Counted from the stretch's first letter, positions 9,314 through 18,900 are shown. The stretch is 64,000 nucleotides of DNA from Bacteroidales bacterium UBA1181 (GCA_002310215.1 DBYR01000021.1:62001-126000); one strand, 5' to 3'. A program made the numbers and translations. Notes: a model not told the origin generated them from the sequence alone.

Positions 9314-10418
9314 TTGTCTCCGTCATGCGAGACCAAGCATATTTTTTCTTTTCCTCCTTCACATTGACGACAAACTGTCCGGCTCTATCATTGTCATAGA
9401 AGTCGCACAAGGCATCCGCCACCGAGGTCGCATCCGGTGCCACGACATACCCCACTTCGCCATCAGGCACAATTTCCGCCAAACCACCCACATTCGTCAC
9501 CAACATCGGTTTCTCGAAATGGTAGGCAATCTGCGTCACGCCACTCTGCGTGGCGGATTTATATGGTTGCGCCACAATGTCCGAGACGGCGAAATAGGTG
9601 GACACCACGCTATCAGGAATAAAATCATTACGCCAAATCACCTTGTCCCCAAGATCAAGTCTCCTCTCCAATTCGAAATACTTCTCGGAGTTATTATAGA
9701 ATTCACCCGCCACGATCAATTTGACATCACGTTTCCGCATACGCTCGTCCGCCATCGCCTCCAGAAGGATGTCGAGGCCCTTATAATCACGGATAAAGCC
9801 GAAGAACAGGACATACGAAAGAGAAGGGTCCAAGCCCAAATCAGCGCAAGCACGCTCCCGATCCATCTTCTCTCCGAAATTATCATACAACGGATGGGCG
9901 CAGAAGAGTTGAGGTTTCTTATCGTCAAAGGAGGTCAGGTCATGGAGGACGGATCTCGACATGGCCACGAAAGCGTCCACGGAGCCGACGAAATAGTTCG
10001 ACAGAAGGCGATCGGCGAGCCTCTTCTCATGAGGGATGATATTGTCCAGGATGGAGACCACCTTGGTCACCCCATTACGTCGTGCCAGTCTAGCGATCGT
10101 ACCGAAGCAAGGAGCCATAAAAGGGATCCAATATTTTATGATCAGCAAATCAGGCGCATCCTTCGCAATTTTCCGCCCTATCTTCACCCAATTGAACGGA
10201 TTGACCGAGCTGACGGAGCGAGTGATGTCCAGACCTTGAGGAGCCTGTTCCGTGGAGTATTGGGTCTTCCCTGGAAAAAGGAAATTCGGGTACTGCAACG
10301 TGAATGTTTCAATCTTCACCTCGTCACCCTCTTTCTTGAACTCATTGGCCAACCGTTCATTAAACGCAGCCAACCCGCCTCTATAAGGGTAGGCGGTCCC
10401 CACAATCGTCACCTTCAT
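9291..10418 (-). CDS. Glycosyltransferase, GT4 family (GT-B fold)
   Basis: A 375-residue GT-B enzyme. The N-terminal half opens MKVTIVGTAYPYRGGLAAFNERLA, the usual acceptor-side Rossmann start with a glycine-rich loop. The C-terminal half has YVLFFGFIRDYKGLDILLEAM and KPMLVTNVGGLAEIV, the GT4 nucleotide-sugar-binding region with its E-x7-E type block. No signal peptide or membrane segment is seen, so it is cytoplasmic or peripheral. Donor and acceptor are unknown. Because it faces the GDP-heptose operon it is one candidate for using that donor, but this is only inference. It is in an operon with the VanZ-like gene, 10 bases upstream. Confidence 0.88.
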   Translation of the reverse strand: MKVTIVGTAYPYRGGLAAFNERLANEFKKEGDEVKIETFTLQYPNFLFPGKTQYSTEQAPQGLDITRSVSSVNPFNWVKIGRKIAKDAPDLLIIKYWIPFMAPCFGTIARLARRNGVTKVVSILDNIIPHEKRLADRLLSNYFVGSVDAFVAMSRSVLHDLTSFDDKKPQLFCAHPLYDNFGEKMDRERACADLGLDPSLSYVLFFGFIRDYKGLDILLEAMADERMRKRDVKLIVAGEFYNNSEKYFELERRLDLGDKVIWRNDFIPDSVVSTYFAVSDIVAQPYKSATQSGVTQIAYHFEKPMLVTNVGGLAEIVPDGEVGYVVAPDATSVADALCDFYDNDRAGQFVVNVKEEKKKYAWSRMTETIKSLGAR

Positions 10419-10428
10419 ATTTCTGAAA

Positions 10429-10833
10429 TTATCTACAAGACAAGCCCTGGTCCTCTGGTTTCACATATTTAGGAAGCAGATTCTTCGCCAGGAAATAAGC
10501 CGCCACCGATCCCAAGGCATCGGCCACCCAATCGGACCAATCTCCCGTGCGAGGCGGGAAGAAATTCTCCTGCAACAACTCGATGACACCGCCATAGACG
10601 ATAGGATAGATAAGTCCCCACAAACGCATCTGACGATCGCTGAAGTCATAACGTTGGCGGTACAACTCGAAACAAACCACACCAGACAGCACAAAATACA
10701 TAATGAAATGGGCGACCTTATCCATCCAACGGAATTGCAAATCAGGGAACTCCGGAACCGTGCGAATAATGCTCACATACAGAACAGCAAGCGACAACAC
10801 GATGGACATGCCATAAACTCTGAAAAAACGCAT
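10429..10833 (-). CDS. VanZ-like membrane protein
   Basis: A 134-residue protein with about four hydrophobic segments. It carries the VanZ-family signature: DKVAHFIMYFVLS near the second segment, then ELLQ and GDWSDWVADALGSVAAYF. The biochemical role of stand-alone VanZ proteins is unsettled; teicoplanin resistance is known only for the Enterococcus founding member. In Bacteroidota they are common small inner-membrane proteins. Here it heads a two-gene transcript with the GT4 gene, with a shared bidirectional promoter upstream. Confidence 0.8.
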   Translation of the reverse strand: MRFFRVYGMSIVLSLAVLYVSIIRTVPEFPDLQFRWMDKVAHFIMYFVLSGVVCFELYRQRYDFSDRQMRLWGLIYPIVYGGVIELLQENFFPPRTGDWSDWVADALGSVAAYFLAKNLLPKYVKPEDQGLSCR

Positions 10834-10898
10834 ATTGAAAATTATTTACATTAACGATCCAAATCGCTCAAAACCGAATCTAAATCACATTTTTTTCT

Positions 10899-10914
10899 TA
10901 CCTTTGCAAAGGTA
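10899..10914. promoter_or_regulatory. Palindromic bidirectional -7 element between VanZ gene and trpS
   Basis: The sequence TACCTTTGCAAAGGTA is a perfect 16-base palindrome made of two face-to-face TAnnTTTG boxes. The plus-strand box (10899-10906) precedes trpS by 31 bases; the minus-strand box (10907-10914) precedes the VanZ gene by 73 bases. Confidence 0.65.
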
Positions 10915-10937
10915 TATAAAAATAAAGCAATTATAAA

Positions 10938-11927
10938 ATGAAAACTGTCGTAAGCGGCATCCGTTCGACCGGGAACCTGCATTTGGGCAATTATTACGGA
11001 GCCCTAAAGAATTTTATACGCATGCAAGAGAACAACCGTTGTTTCTTCTTCATAGCAGACTACCACTCCCTGACAACGCATCCAGACCCCAACATCCTCT
11101 ATCCGAACGTGAAGAGCGTTCTGACAGAGTATCTTGCCTGCGGGTTGGACCCAGAGAAGTCGGCCATCTTCATCCAAAGCGATGTGCCGGAAGTGGTGGA
11201 GCTCTATCTGATGCTCAACATGCACGCTTACCTCGGAGAACTGACGAAAACAGTTTCTTTCAAAGATAAGGCAAGAAAACAACCCGAGAACGTGAACGCA
11301 GGACTCCTCACCTACCCTACCCTGATGGCGGCGGATATCCTCATCCACAATGCGGACCAGGTGCCAGTGGGCAAGGACCAACTGCAGCACTTGGAGATGA
11401 CCCGCAACTTCGCCAAACGATTCAACAACTTCTACAAGGTGGAATACTTCAAGGAGCCAGTCGCCTACAATGACGGCACCGAGCCTATCAAGATCCCCGG
11501 ATTGGACGGAAGCGGCAAGATGGGCAAGTCGGAAGGCAACTGCATCTATTTGGCGGACGATCCGAAGACCATCGAGAAGAAGGTGAAGAAAGCGTTGACC
11601 GACCAAGGTCCAACAGCGCCGAACTCTCCGAAGCCAGACTATATCGAGAACCTATTCACCATCATGAAGGTCGTGTCAACTCCTGACACGGTAGCTTACT
11701 TCGATGAGCAGTGGAACAAATGCGAAATACGCTACGGAGACCTCAAGAAACAATTGGCTGCCGACATCATCGCAGCCACGGATCCTATCCGCGAACGCAT
11801 CGCCTACATCGACGCCCATCCGGAGATTCTGCACAACGCAGTCACCCGAGGCAAGGAATTGGCGAGGGAAAGCGCCTCGAAAACCATCAGAGAGGTGCGA
11901 GAGATCATGGGATTCAGGAATTTCTGA
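10938..11927 (+). CDS. trpS: Tryptophanyl-tRNA synthetase
   Basis: A 329-residue class I aminoacyl-tRNA synthetase that charges tRNA-Trp. The HIGH-type motif is GNLHLGNYYG at residues 12-21 and the KMSKS-type motif is GKMGKSEGN near residue 193. The ADILIHNADQVPVGKDQLQH block is the usual TrpRS active-site segment. Length is normal for bacterial TrpRS. It is monocistronic and ends 70 bases before a strong bidirectional terminator. Confidence 0.97.
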   Translation: MKTVVSGIRSTGNLHLGNYYGALKNFIRMQENNRCFFFIADYHSLTTHPDPNILYPNVKSVLTEYLACGLDPEKSAIFIQSDVPEVVELYLMLNMHAYLGELTKTVSFKDKARKQPENVNAGLLTYPTLMAADILIHNADQVPVGKDQLQHLEMTRNFAKRFNNFYKVEYFKEPVAYNDGTEPIKIPGLDGSGKMGKSEGNCIYLADDPKTIEKKVKKALTDQGPTAPNSPKPDYIENLFTIMKVVSTPDTVAYFDEQWNKCEIRYGDLKKQLAADIIAATDPIRERIAYIDAHPEILHNAVTRGKELARESASKTIREVREIMGFRNF

Positions 11928-11996
11928 CATAAAAGTCCCAAACTCCCTATCCCAACACCAAATAGGGTAAGGATAAAACAAAAACACGAGTAAACA

Positions 11997-12029
11997 AAAA
12001 AGGCTGAATCGAAAGGATTCAGCCTTTTT
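11997..12029. terminator. Bidirectional intrinsic terminator, trpS versus phosphonate-glycan operon
   Basis: GGCTGAATC (12002-12010) pairs with GATTCAGCC (12016-12024) around a GAAAG loop. A-tract and T-tract flanks give both strands a U-rich tail. It serves both convergent transcripts. Confidence 0.88.
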
Positions 12030-12044
12030 CATAATCGTTTCCTA

Positions 12045-14534
12045 TCAAAGATTAGTCAATCCATTCTCTTCGCTGTCACGACGCTTACGGACCAAGCCGT
12101 ATATCCAGCCGCCCAACGCAAAGAAAACCAAACCATATAATATCGCATAACAGATATATGCAATAGGTCTGGCATTTCTGACGCTATCCGGATCGAAAAC
12201 AAACTCGATGGAATGCTTGCCGGAAGGAACATTCAACGCCCTCAACAGATAGTTCACCCTAAAATGAGGGGTTTCCTGACCATCAATATAAGCCTTCCAT
12301 CCATACGGATAATAAACCTCAGAGAATACAATCGTACCATCCCTTTCCGATTGAGACTCATACACCAACTTGTTCGGGGCATAAGTCAATTCCTTGACAA
12401 CCGCAGAACTATCATGAGACAAATTACTGTTCACGAATTCGGAGAACTTCACGTCAGTAACAGCAGTATTCTTCACATTGATTGTTTTAAGAGCATCAGA
12501 CTCCTCGTTTGGAGTGTTAGCCACAACGATAGAGTCTACGAACCAAGCGTTCCCCATCGCATCCGGGTTACGTTGAGGGATAGTTTGGCCATCTTGTCCC
12601 TTTGTAATCACATACTTTGTGTTCAACATATTCAGTACAGACATGTTAAACTTCGAAATATGCTCTTCAATCAAATCCTGATAGCGACGTAACTTCGCCG
12701 CATGGTATCCACCTATCGACTTGAAATAATAGGAAGTGCGGGATTCGTTGAAGGTATTTGTCGTCAAGTTCAAGACACGATAGTTCATATCCGTCTCCGA
12801 AGAAAGCAATTGTTCCTCCCAAGGCAACTTCTTGAAATAGTTCTTTTCCTCCTTCACCGTAACAAAATTGTCGTTGTTAAAATAGCGTTTACAGATCGGC
12901 CACATGTCTAACAAAATGAACACTCCCAACAACAACACGAAGAGATTCGCCTTCAGTTTATCCTTCACATACAACCACAACAGAACAAACGCCGCCGCGA
13001 TGAACAAAAAGGAACGGAAAGCATCCGACCTCAACATAGACTCACGCTCATCCATGATCGAAGAAACCAACCAATCAGGCAGGTTCTTGAAGTTTTGCAC
13101 ATCATTCACCGAAGAGAAGTCAAATAAGGCGCCACCCAACAAAGAGGAAAGAAGGCAAAGGCCACCCGTCACGCCCGCTGAGATATACATCTTCTTCAGC
13201 AGGTCTTTCTTTTCCATCTCCCCATCCATTATTCTCTTCAGAGCCAAGAAACCCAGAAGAGGCATTGTCACTTCAGCCACGACCAACATAGAGGAGACCG
13301 CACGGAACCTATTGTACATTGGGAAATATTTGAAGAAGAAATCCGTAAGAGGCATGAAGTTATGGCCCCAAGAAAGCATGACAGACATCACCGTAGCAGC
13401 CAGCAACGCCCATTTGTATGGGCCCTCAATTATGCAGAGACCCAAGACAAACAAGAAGCACACGATCGCACCCACATAGACAGGGCCAGCGGTAAACGGC
13501 TGATCTCCCCAATAAGTTGGCATATGCTTAGCATACTGAGCAGCCTCACGGCGAGAAACCCCATGGTCGACAAAGCTTTTATAGACTTCAGAGTCCGTCC
13601 CCACATCATAGCCAGACGCATTCCCCATAAATCCAGGGACCAACAAGGTAAACGTCTCACCCACTCCATAACTCCATGCGGTCGCATAATCCAAATTCAA
13701 ACCCTCCGTCTTATTTTGCTCGTCAGATTCCTTCACCAACTCCGAATGTCCGCCACGCATAGTTTCAGACATATACTCCAAGTTGGCTTTGTACTTCGGA
13801 TACCATGCTCCGACCCCCACTAGGAAGGCACCCAAGAACACCAAACAAGCCAATCCCAGATCCTTATATCGTTTTTCCTTAATATGGATATACAACTCAG
13901 CGCACCCTAAAATTCCAATCAACATACAGTAATAGTATGCGATTTGAGGATGCTTCATCACTCCTAACATCACATAGACAGCCGTCAGCAATGCGCCCCA
14001 AAGATAACGTTTCCGGAAAATCAGGAAAAAACCGCCAACAACAGGAGCAAGCAATGCGATTGATTCCACCTTCGTGTTGTGTCCCGCCGCAATAATGATA
14101 AAGAAATACGACGAGAAGGTTATCGCGATGGAACCGACGATGGCAAGATTGGTTTTCAATCGGAAACACTTGAGCATAAGGAAAAAGCAAAAGAAGTAGC
14201 CCATCAAATAGAATAGTGTTTCATTGCCCAAAAAGAAACGAGATATCTTCGTGAAAGGCAAAGCCAGATCCACAGGGAGGTAGCTACCTCCACCTATCTG
14301 GTAAGAAGGCATTCCAGAAAACATAGATCCTGTCCACCAAGTAGGGTTTCCACTATCTTTTGACATCATCGCCTCATGCACCATACCTTGCCAACTCACG
14401 TGATCACCAGCTTGCACGACTTTCCCCATCAGCACAGGAGATGCGTACACCAATGTCAACAAGAAGAAGATGGCTATCGCGATCAACCAGCCATACCCCC
14501 TCTTCCATAAAGAATGAACTATCGAATTTTTCAT
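12045..14534 (-). CDS. YfhO-family polytopic membrane protein
   Basis: An 829-residue membrane protein. The N-terminal two-thirds has roughly 12 hydrophobic helices starting with GYGWLIAIAIFFLLTLVYASPV. An extracytoplasmic C-terminal domain (about residues 540-790) and a last helix precede the basic tail. The GDHVSWQGMVHEAM...NPTWWTGSMFSGMPSYQ loop after helix 1 is typical of YfhO proteins. YfhO of Gram-positives is required for glucosylation of lipoteichoic acid and resembles GT-C transferases; catalytic activity here is inferred. As last gene of the phosphonate-glycan operon it may add a lipid-linked sugar on the periplasmic face. It ends 16 bases before the bidirectional terminator. Confidence 0.85.
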   Translation of the reverse strand: MKNSIVHSLWKRGYGWLIAIAIFFLLTLVYASPVLMGKVVQAGDHVSWQGMVHEAMMSKDSGNPTWWTGSMFSGMPSYQIGGGSYLPVDLALPFTKISRFFLGNETLFYLMGYFFCFFLMLKCFRLKTNLAIVGSIAITFSSYFFIIIAAGHNTKVESIALLAPVVGGFFLIFRKRYLWGALLTAVYVMLGVMKHPQIAYYYCMLIGILGCAELYIHIKEKRYKDLGLACLVFLGAFLVGVGAWYPKYKANLEYMSETMRGGHSELVKESDEQNKTEGLNLDYATAWSYGVGETFTLLVPGFMGNASGYDVGTDSEVYKSFVDHGVSRREAAQYAKHMPTYWGDQPFTAGPVYVGAIVCFLFVLGLCIIEGPYKWALLAATVMSVMLSWGHNFMPLTDFFFKYFPMYNRFRAVSSMLVVAEVTMPLLGFLALKRIMDGEMEKKDLLKKMYISAGVTGGLCLLSSLLGGALFDFSSVNDVQNFKNLPDWLVSSIMDERESMLRSDAFRSFLFIAAAFVLLWLYVKDKLKANLFVLLLGVFILLDMWPICKRYFNNDNFVTVKEEKNYFKKLPWEEQLLSSETDMNYRVLNLTTNTFNESRTSYYFKSIGGYHAAKLRRYQDLIEEHISKFNMSVLNMLNTKYVITKGQDGQTIPQRNPDAMGNAWFVDSIVVANTPNEESDALKTINVKNTAVTDVKFSEFVNSNLSHDSSAVVKELTYAPNKLVYESQSERDGTIVFSEVYYPYGWKAYIDGQETPHFRVNYLLRALNVPSGKHSIEFVFDPDSVRNARPIAYICYAILYGLVFFALGGWIYGLVRKRRDSEENGLTNL

Positions 14535-14568
14535 TTACTTATCAATTTATAAAACAATTACACATTCA

Positions 14569-15807
14569 CTATAACCTATCCGCCAACATCTGTGCATCGT
14601 ATATATTATCCTCCAAGGAGCAATACTTCCATGCACCATAACGTCCAATAGAATATATATCAGAGCTCTTCAACAGATTCATTTTCGACACCTTGTCAAT
14701 TTCAGACGATTTTGTAATATGCACATAAGCAGGATTCATCATCACCGAACAATACGAAACCAGTTTCTCATCATTAACGATGCCGACCTTTTTCAAGTCT
14801 GAAAGGACACGATCAAGGAGGCAAGACATATCAACATTCCCCTGAGACTCCTTATTGAACCCAATCTCCACATACAGAGACATCCTATTTTGTCCGATTA
14901 TATTGTCATAAAATCCAACCCTATAAAAAGAAAGATTCTTGTCAGGAAAGTAGATCCAATTGTTCCTCTTTTGGTTCCCTTTTTTATCAAAGCCGAGATT
15001 AAACACCAAGACCTTATTCCAAGAATAAACACTCTTGTCATATTCCACCCCCGATTTTTCCAACAAATCCGGGAACGGTATCGTTGAAATCAAATTATCA
15101 TAATGGATCTCCCTCTTATCCGTTCTGGCAATTTTCCTTTCCCTATCAACAGATACAAGTTTTTCATTCAATGATATCTTATCCTTCTCCAACCTGGAAG
15201 CGATTGATTCCACGATCTGGAACGCACCCTTCTTAGGATATAAGAAAAACGAATTGTAGGATTGGTCCTTGGCATTTCTGAAGTTCAATACGATTTGCTC
15301 CTTATCCGCATACGGGAAAAAACGTCCCATAGCATCCACATCCAACTTGTCCAGATCAACGGCATATAGCTTCTCGTTATAAGGTATCAGGAATTTCTCC
15401 GCAATAGATTTCCCGAATTTAGCATAAAGCATAGCCTTAAAGGAAGATACGCATGTATCCTCCTTCTTCGAGAAGAGGTCGTACAAGCAATCAATGAACT
15501 CCTCCTTTTCCAACTGATGGATATTCATTTGGAATGGGTAATCCACCAGAAGGCCTTTATAATAGATTTGGGTGTGCTTAAAAACCTTAAGCATATCTTC
15601 CTCTTTCAGGTTTTTCATCACATAGTCCTTGATTTCCGGCCTTTGGAAATGGAAGAAATGGCCGGAATAATCCCATGTGAAACCATCCTGATTTATAGTT
15701 TTACAATAACCACCAATACTATCAGATTGTTCAATGATTAAGTAGTCGTTTTTTGTGGCGGCCGCATACGAGATACCACTAATTCCCGCTCCGATTATCA
15801 AATCCAT
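14569..15807 (-). CDS. FAD-dependent oxidoreductase, UDP-galactopyranose-mutase/amine-oxidase-like
   Basis: A 412-residue flavoprotein. The N-terminus holds the dinucleotide-binding fingerprint IGAGISGISYAA with the distal acidic residue in LIIEQSD and the GGYCKT loop. The C-terminus has IGRYGAWKYCSLEDNIYDAQMLA, an FAD-contacting block of this superfamily. No signal peptide is present. In surface-glycan clusters such proteins often isomerise nucleotide sugars (Glf-type) or act as uncharacterised NAD(P)/FAD desaturase-like enzymes; I cannot confirm UDP-galactopyranose as the substrate. It follows the GT2 gene after 1 base and precedes the YfhO gene by 34. Confidence 0.75.
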   Translation of the reverse strand: MDLIIGAGISGISYAAATKNDYLIIEQSDSIGGYCKTINQDGFTWDYSGHFFHFQRPEIKDYVMKNLKEEDMLKVFKHTQIYYKGLLVDYPFQMNIHQLEKEEFIDCLYDLFSKKEDTCVSSFKAMLYAKFGKSIAEKFLIPYNEKLYAVDLDKLDVDAMGRFFPYADKEQIVLNFRNAKDQSYNSFFLYPKKGAFQIVESIASRLEKDKISLNEKLVSVDRERKIARTDKREIHYDNLISTIPFPDLLEKSGVEYDKSVYSWNKVLVFNLGFDKKGNQKRNNWIYFPDKNLSFYRVGFYDNIIGQNRMSLYVEIGFNKESQGNVDMSCLLDRVLSDLKKVGIVNDEKLVSYCSVMMNPAYVHITKSSEIDKVSKMNLLKSSDIYSIGRYGAWKYCSLEDNIYDAQMLADRL

Positions 15808-15808
15808 A

Positions 15809-16819
15809 TTATATCATCATTTCTTTTTTAGACACATATACCCGGATCAACTTCTCCGCCAAAGAAGGCAAATGTCGAATCAAAAACGTCAGTATCCTTA
15901 ACGGCATATTCTTTTTATAATAGACGTTATTGCTATAATTAGGCACCAAACGGATTAATTCAGCGTATATTTCAGAAATGGTAGAGGGCTTAGGCTCCAA
16001 GGAATTCACAACATAATTGAAGACAGACCCCATATAGCCTTTTTTGACATATATATAATCCACCTCTTCTGGAAATTCGTCATAGATGCCATGTTTTTTC
16101 GCATAGTCGAGCAAGTCCTTGAATACATTCAGACGTTTCTGATATTTGGAACTGTCTTTTGTCGTACATACAGAGCCAGGACGGATTAGATATTTATAGA
16201 AATTCTTATGGACATAGGCAATGGACTTCGCTGTCATCCACACACACGAGACGAAGAAACTATCATCTGCGCAACGATCCCCATGAAAGCGGATCTCGTT
16301 TTCCTCAATAAAAGAACGTTTGTATATGAACGTGGCGAAAAGGGAGACATAATTCGACAAAATCTCCTTTCTCTTATCGTGAGTGATATCTCCATTCCCC
16401 ACATACGGATTCTTTATGACTTCGCCCACACTACCATCCGGATAAACCTTCTGGATTTGGCAACAACATAAATCGCTATTATTTTTACAAGCCTCCGCAT
16501 ACATTTCCTCAAACATTGTCGGTTCGACCCAATCATCAGAATCCACGAAGGAGATGTATTCGCCTTTCGCATAAGAAAGCGCATAATTGCGAGCCATTCC
16601 TGCGCCTAGATTCTTCTCTGGTCTTAAAATGACGAACTGATCCTTCCGGGGATGATTATCTATCAGCTTATGAACAATTTCGATACTATTATCCGGGCCA
16701 TGATCATCAACGAAAATGAATTCCATTTCAGGCAAAGTCTGAGACAATAGGCTCTGCGTACATTTCTCTATAAATTGCGCCACCCCATATACGGGGAGTA
16801 TGACTGACACTTTAGGCAT
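15809..16819 (-). CDS. Glycosyltransferase, GT2 family
   Basis: A 336-residue GT-A enzyme. It opens VSVILPVYGVAQFIEKCTQSLLSQ, then FIFVDDHGPDNS and the metal-binding YISFVDSDDWVEP (DxD-type, near residue 95). The C-terminal portion is basic with a weak amphipathic end (RILTFLIRHLPSLAEKLIRVY) that could peripherally bind the membrane. It probably transfers a sugar onto a lipid-linked glycan; donor and acceptor cannot be read from sequence. Its start overlaps the end of the upstream GT4 gene by 8 bases, indicating translational coupling. Confidence 0.92.
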   Translation of the reverse strand: MPKVSVILPVYGVAQFIEKCTQSLLSQTLPEMEFIFVDDHGPDNSIEIVHKLIDNHPRKDQFVILRPEKNLGAGMARNYALSYAKGEYISFVDSDDWVEPTMFEEMYAEACKNNSDLCCCQIQKVYPDGSVGEVIKNPYVGNGDITHDKRKEILSNYVSLFATFIYKRSFIEENEIRFHGDRCADDSFFVSCVWMTAKSIAYVHKNFYKYLIRPGSVCTTKDSSKYQKRLNVFKDLLDYAKKHGIYDEFPEEVDYIYVKKGYMGSVFNYVVNSLEPKPSTISEIYAELIRLVPNYSNNVYYKKNMPLRILTFLIRHLPSLAEKLIRVYVSKKEMMI

Positions 16820-18017
16820 TTTTCTCGGGTACTAATTCATTAAACAATTCTATCCATTTTTTGACGGTTTTCTCCACAGAGAATTTTTGACAATCACGCA
16901 CCGCCGCATACGCCATACGGTTTCTCATTGAGTCATCCGTCATCAAACGGATCATACTATCCACATAAGAAGCATCATCACATGGCGGAACTAAAATTCC
17001 GTCAACAGAATGGCTGACAATCGTCGAAGCGGAAGCAAACGAGTTGAAAACAATAGGGACACAACCAAACTGCATTGCCTCCAACAATGCCATAGGCCAA
17101 CCTTCCGTATCAGAGGTCATGAGAAAAATAGATGATTTCTCATAAAACGAGCGTGGCTGTTGTTGTCCCCAAAAAGACACTCTACGCAACTTCAGCTCCC
17201 TTGCCATAGACTCATACACCTTCTTGTCCATTCCATCGCCAACAATCTCCAGATTCCAGGTTTCATCCACATCCTGTACCTGTTTCCAATATTTCAACAC
17301 CTTCGACAACCGCTTTGTCTCCTCCTCCATACGTGAAACGACCAAAAATGTTTTACTTTTTTTCTCTATTCCCGGGTCCAAAACATCATCATACGGCAAT
17401 GGATTTCCAATTGACCGAAACCTTTCCCTGCACGATACGTCAATCAAAGATTCATATGACTGTATATACGCTTCATTTAATACGACTAAAATATCAGAAG
17501 AGTCATACAAAAGTCGGCACTTAGGGATTATGAAACTTTTATAATTTTTTTCCCCGACCAACCGCAACATCATTTGCTTAACCATATAAGCAAAATTCTC
17601 TTTTACCCGAACTCCTTTAAGAATACGACGCATATATACAGCCAACGGGAAAGTCATCAACTCAACACCCGGTTGACTATGGTATAAAACAACATGTTTA
17701 ATATTCGGGAAATCCTTCTTGAGTTGGTTAATCGCAGGCAAGACCACATAACGATTAGACTTCGTCATAAAATGGCTAAAAAGCACATCGATTTTTTCCT
17801 GCTCCACCACTGATCGGATCTGACTATATGCATTGTTCCGATCCAACTGATATTTCGCCTCAAACGCACCCTCACCCGAGATAAAAGGTTCACCTGCGAA
17901 CAGCAAGAAACAAGCCATTCCCTCCCGAGAAAAGCCGTTAGACAAAACCGAGGTCACTCTTTCAATGCCTCCATTTTGGGGAGCACAATCTTTATCGGTC
18001 ATAAATAAGATTCTCAT
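16812..18017 (-). CDS. Glycosyltransferase, GT4 family
   Basis: A 401-residue GT-B enzyme. The N-terminus MRILFMTDKDCAPQNGGIERVTSVL has the acceptor-domain glycine-rich loop after strand 1. KSKTFLVVSRMEEETKRL starts the C-terminal Rossmann half, and TSDTEGWPMALLEAMQFGCVPIV is the donor-binding motif with the conserved E-x7-E spacing. It lies 7 bases after licD. The AT-rich composition resembles its operon neighbours and differs from flanking housekeeping genes. Substrates unknown. Confidence 0.92.
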   Translation of the reverse strand: MRILFMTDKDCAPQNGGIERVTSVLSNGFSREGMACFLLFAGEPFISGEGAFEAKYQLDRNNAYSQIRSVVEQEKIDVLFSHFMTKSNRYVVLPAINQLKKDFPNIKHVVLYHSQPGVELMTFPLAVYMRRILKGVRVKENFAYMVKQMMLRLVGEKNYKSFIIPKCRLLYDSSDILVVLNEAYIQSYESLIDVSCRERFRSIGNPLPYDDVLDPGIEKKSKTFLVVSRMEEETKRLSKVLKYWKQVQDVDETWNLEIVGDGMDKKVYESMARELKLRRVSFWGQQQPRSFYEKSSIFLMTSDTEGWPMALLEAMQFGCVPIVFNSFASASTIVSHSVDGILVPPCDDASYVDSMIRLMTDDSMRNRMAYAAVRDCQKFSVEKTVKKWIELFNELVPEKNA

Positions 18018-18024
18018 ATTCCCA

Positions 18025-18819
18025 TCAGTCGTAAAAAATCACATTCTCCAAATGGACTTTCCTTTTATTTTCAGGAGGAATCTCCATATAATTTCCGTAA
18101 ATACTAGTCAGATATCTGTCGTATTTATTAGGCACAAAAAACTTATGTCCCTCGAAGTCCAACTCTCGCAAAGGGAACACATCATCCTCCTCGAAAAAGC
18201 ATTTAAACGCAAAAGCACCAAAAACATGCATTCTCTTTTTCACATGGATTAAATTAGAAAAGATTCTGAATAGTTTCACCAAACACCATATAAAGGGCCA
18301 TATTAAATGAGCCAATAGGATGTCCGATTTGGTATAGGCGAGAAAATGTCTTCTGCTGCGGAAACACCTTCCGTACACCTCATCCAATTTTCTTTTCAGA
18401 TACGGAGAAAAGCATCTCTCATGAGGGAATATATCAACATATAATCCATGGGGTTTTTCAAAATTGTCAGATTCACCCTCTTCCAACACTAAAGATTTAC
18501 AACTCCTAACCTTTGAAAAAGGCCAACAATATTGTCTGTCAGTCTCCACATCCTGATAAAACAAGTCTGAAGGAAGGGATTTGGGCATCACAGATTTTAG
18601 TTTATCCATATCTTCATAACGAACAGCGATGTCCACGTCATCATCCCACGGGATAAAGCCTCCGTGACGCACTGCGCCTAGTAATGTTCCAAAATCCAAC
18701 CAATACTCTATGTTATTTTCTCTGCATACCTTATCCACTTCAATTAGGATATCCAAAATACCCAATTGAACCCTTCTCAATTTAGTTCCTTCACCATTAT
18801 ATCTCGAGAAATCCTCCAT
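18025..18819 (-). CDS. licD: LicD-family phosphotransferase (head-group transfer to glycan)
   Basis: A 264-residue LicD protein if started at the ATG at 18819; a GTG at 18837 would add six residues. The nucleotidyltransferase-fold core is clear: YWLDFGTLLGAVRHGG followed by FIPWDDDVDIAV (about residues 40-66), with the acidic metal-binding residues. LicD proteins move phosphocholine or similar groups from a CDP-activated donor to sugars. Here no choline genes are nearby, but upstream genes would make a phosphonate and CMP-activate it. The inferred job is therefore to transfer a phosphonate head group onto the glycan built by the downstream glycosyltransferases. Confidence 0.88.
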   Translation of the reverse strand: MEDFSRYNGEGTKLRRVQLGILDILIEVDKVCRENNIEYWLDFGTLLGAVRHGGFIPWDDDVDIAVRYEDMDKLKSVMPKSLPSDLFYQDVETDRQYCWPFSKVRSCKSLVLEEGESDNFEKPHGLYVDIFPHERCFSPYLKRKLDEVYGRCFRSRRHFLAYTKSDILLAHLIWPFIWCLVKLFRIFSNLIHVKKRMHVFGAFAFKCFFEEDDVFPLRELDFEGHKFFVPNKYDRYLTSIYGNYMEIPPENKRKVHLENVIFYD

Positions 18820-18900
18820 AACACCTCCTGTTTTCACATCGCACTATAAATACGATAGGTAAAGATACACTTTTCTTAATGAATCATACTTCCCAAGGAT

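Noticed and set aside
9237..10472. Long plus-strand frame of 411 codons opposite the GT4 gene
   Set aside because: It is the reverse-frame shadow of the clear GT4 and VanZ genes, with His/Arg-rich composition and no motifs.
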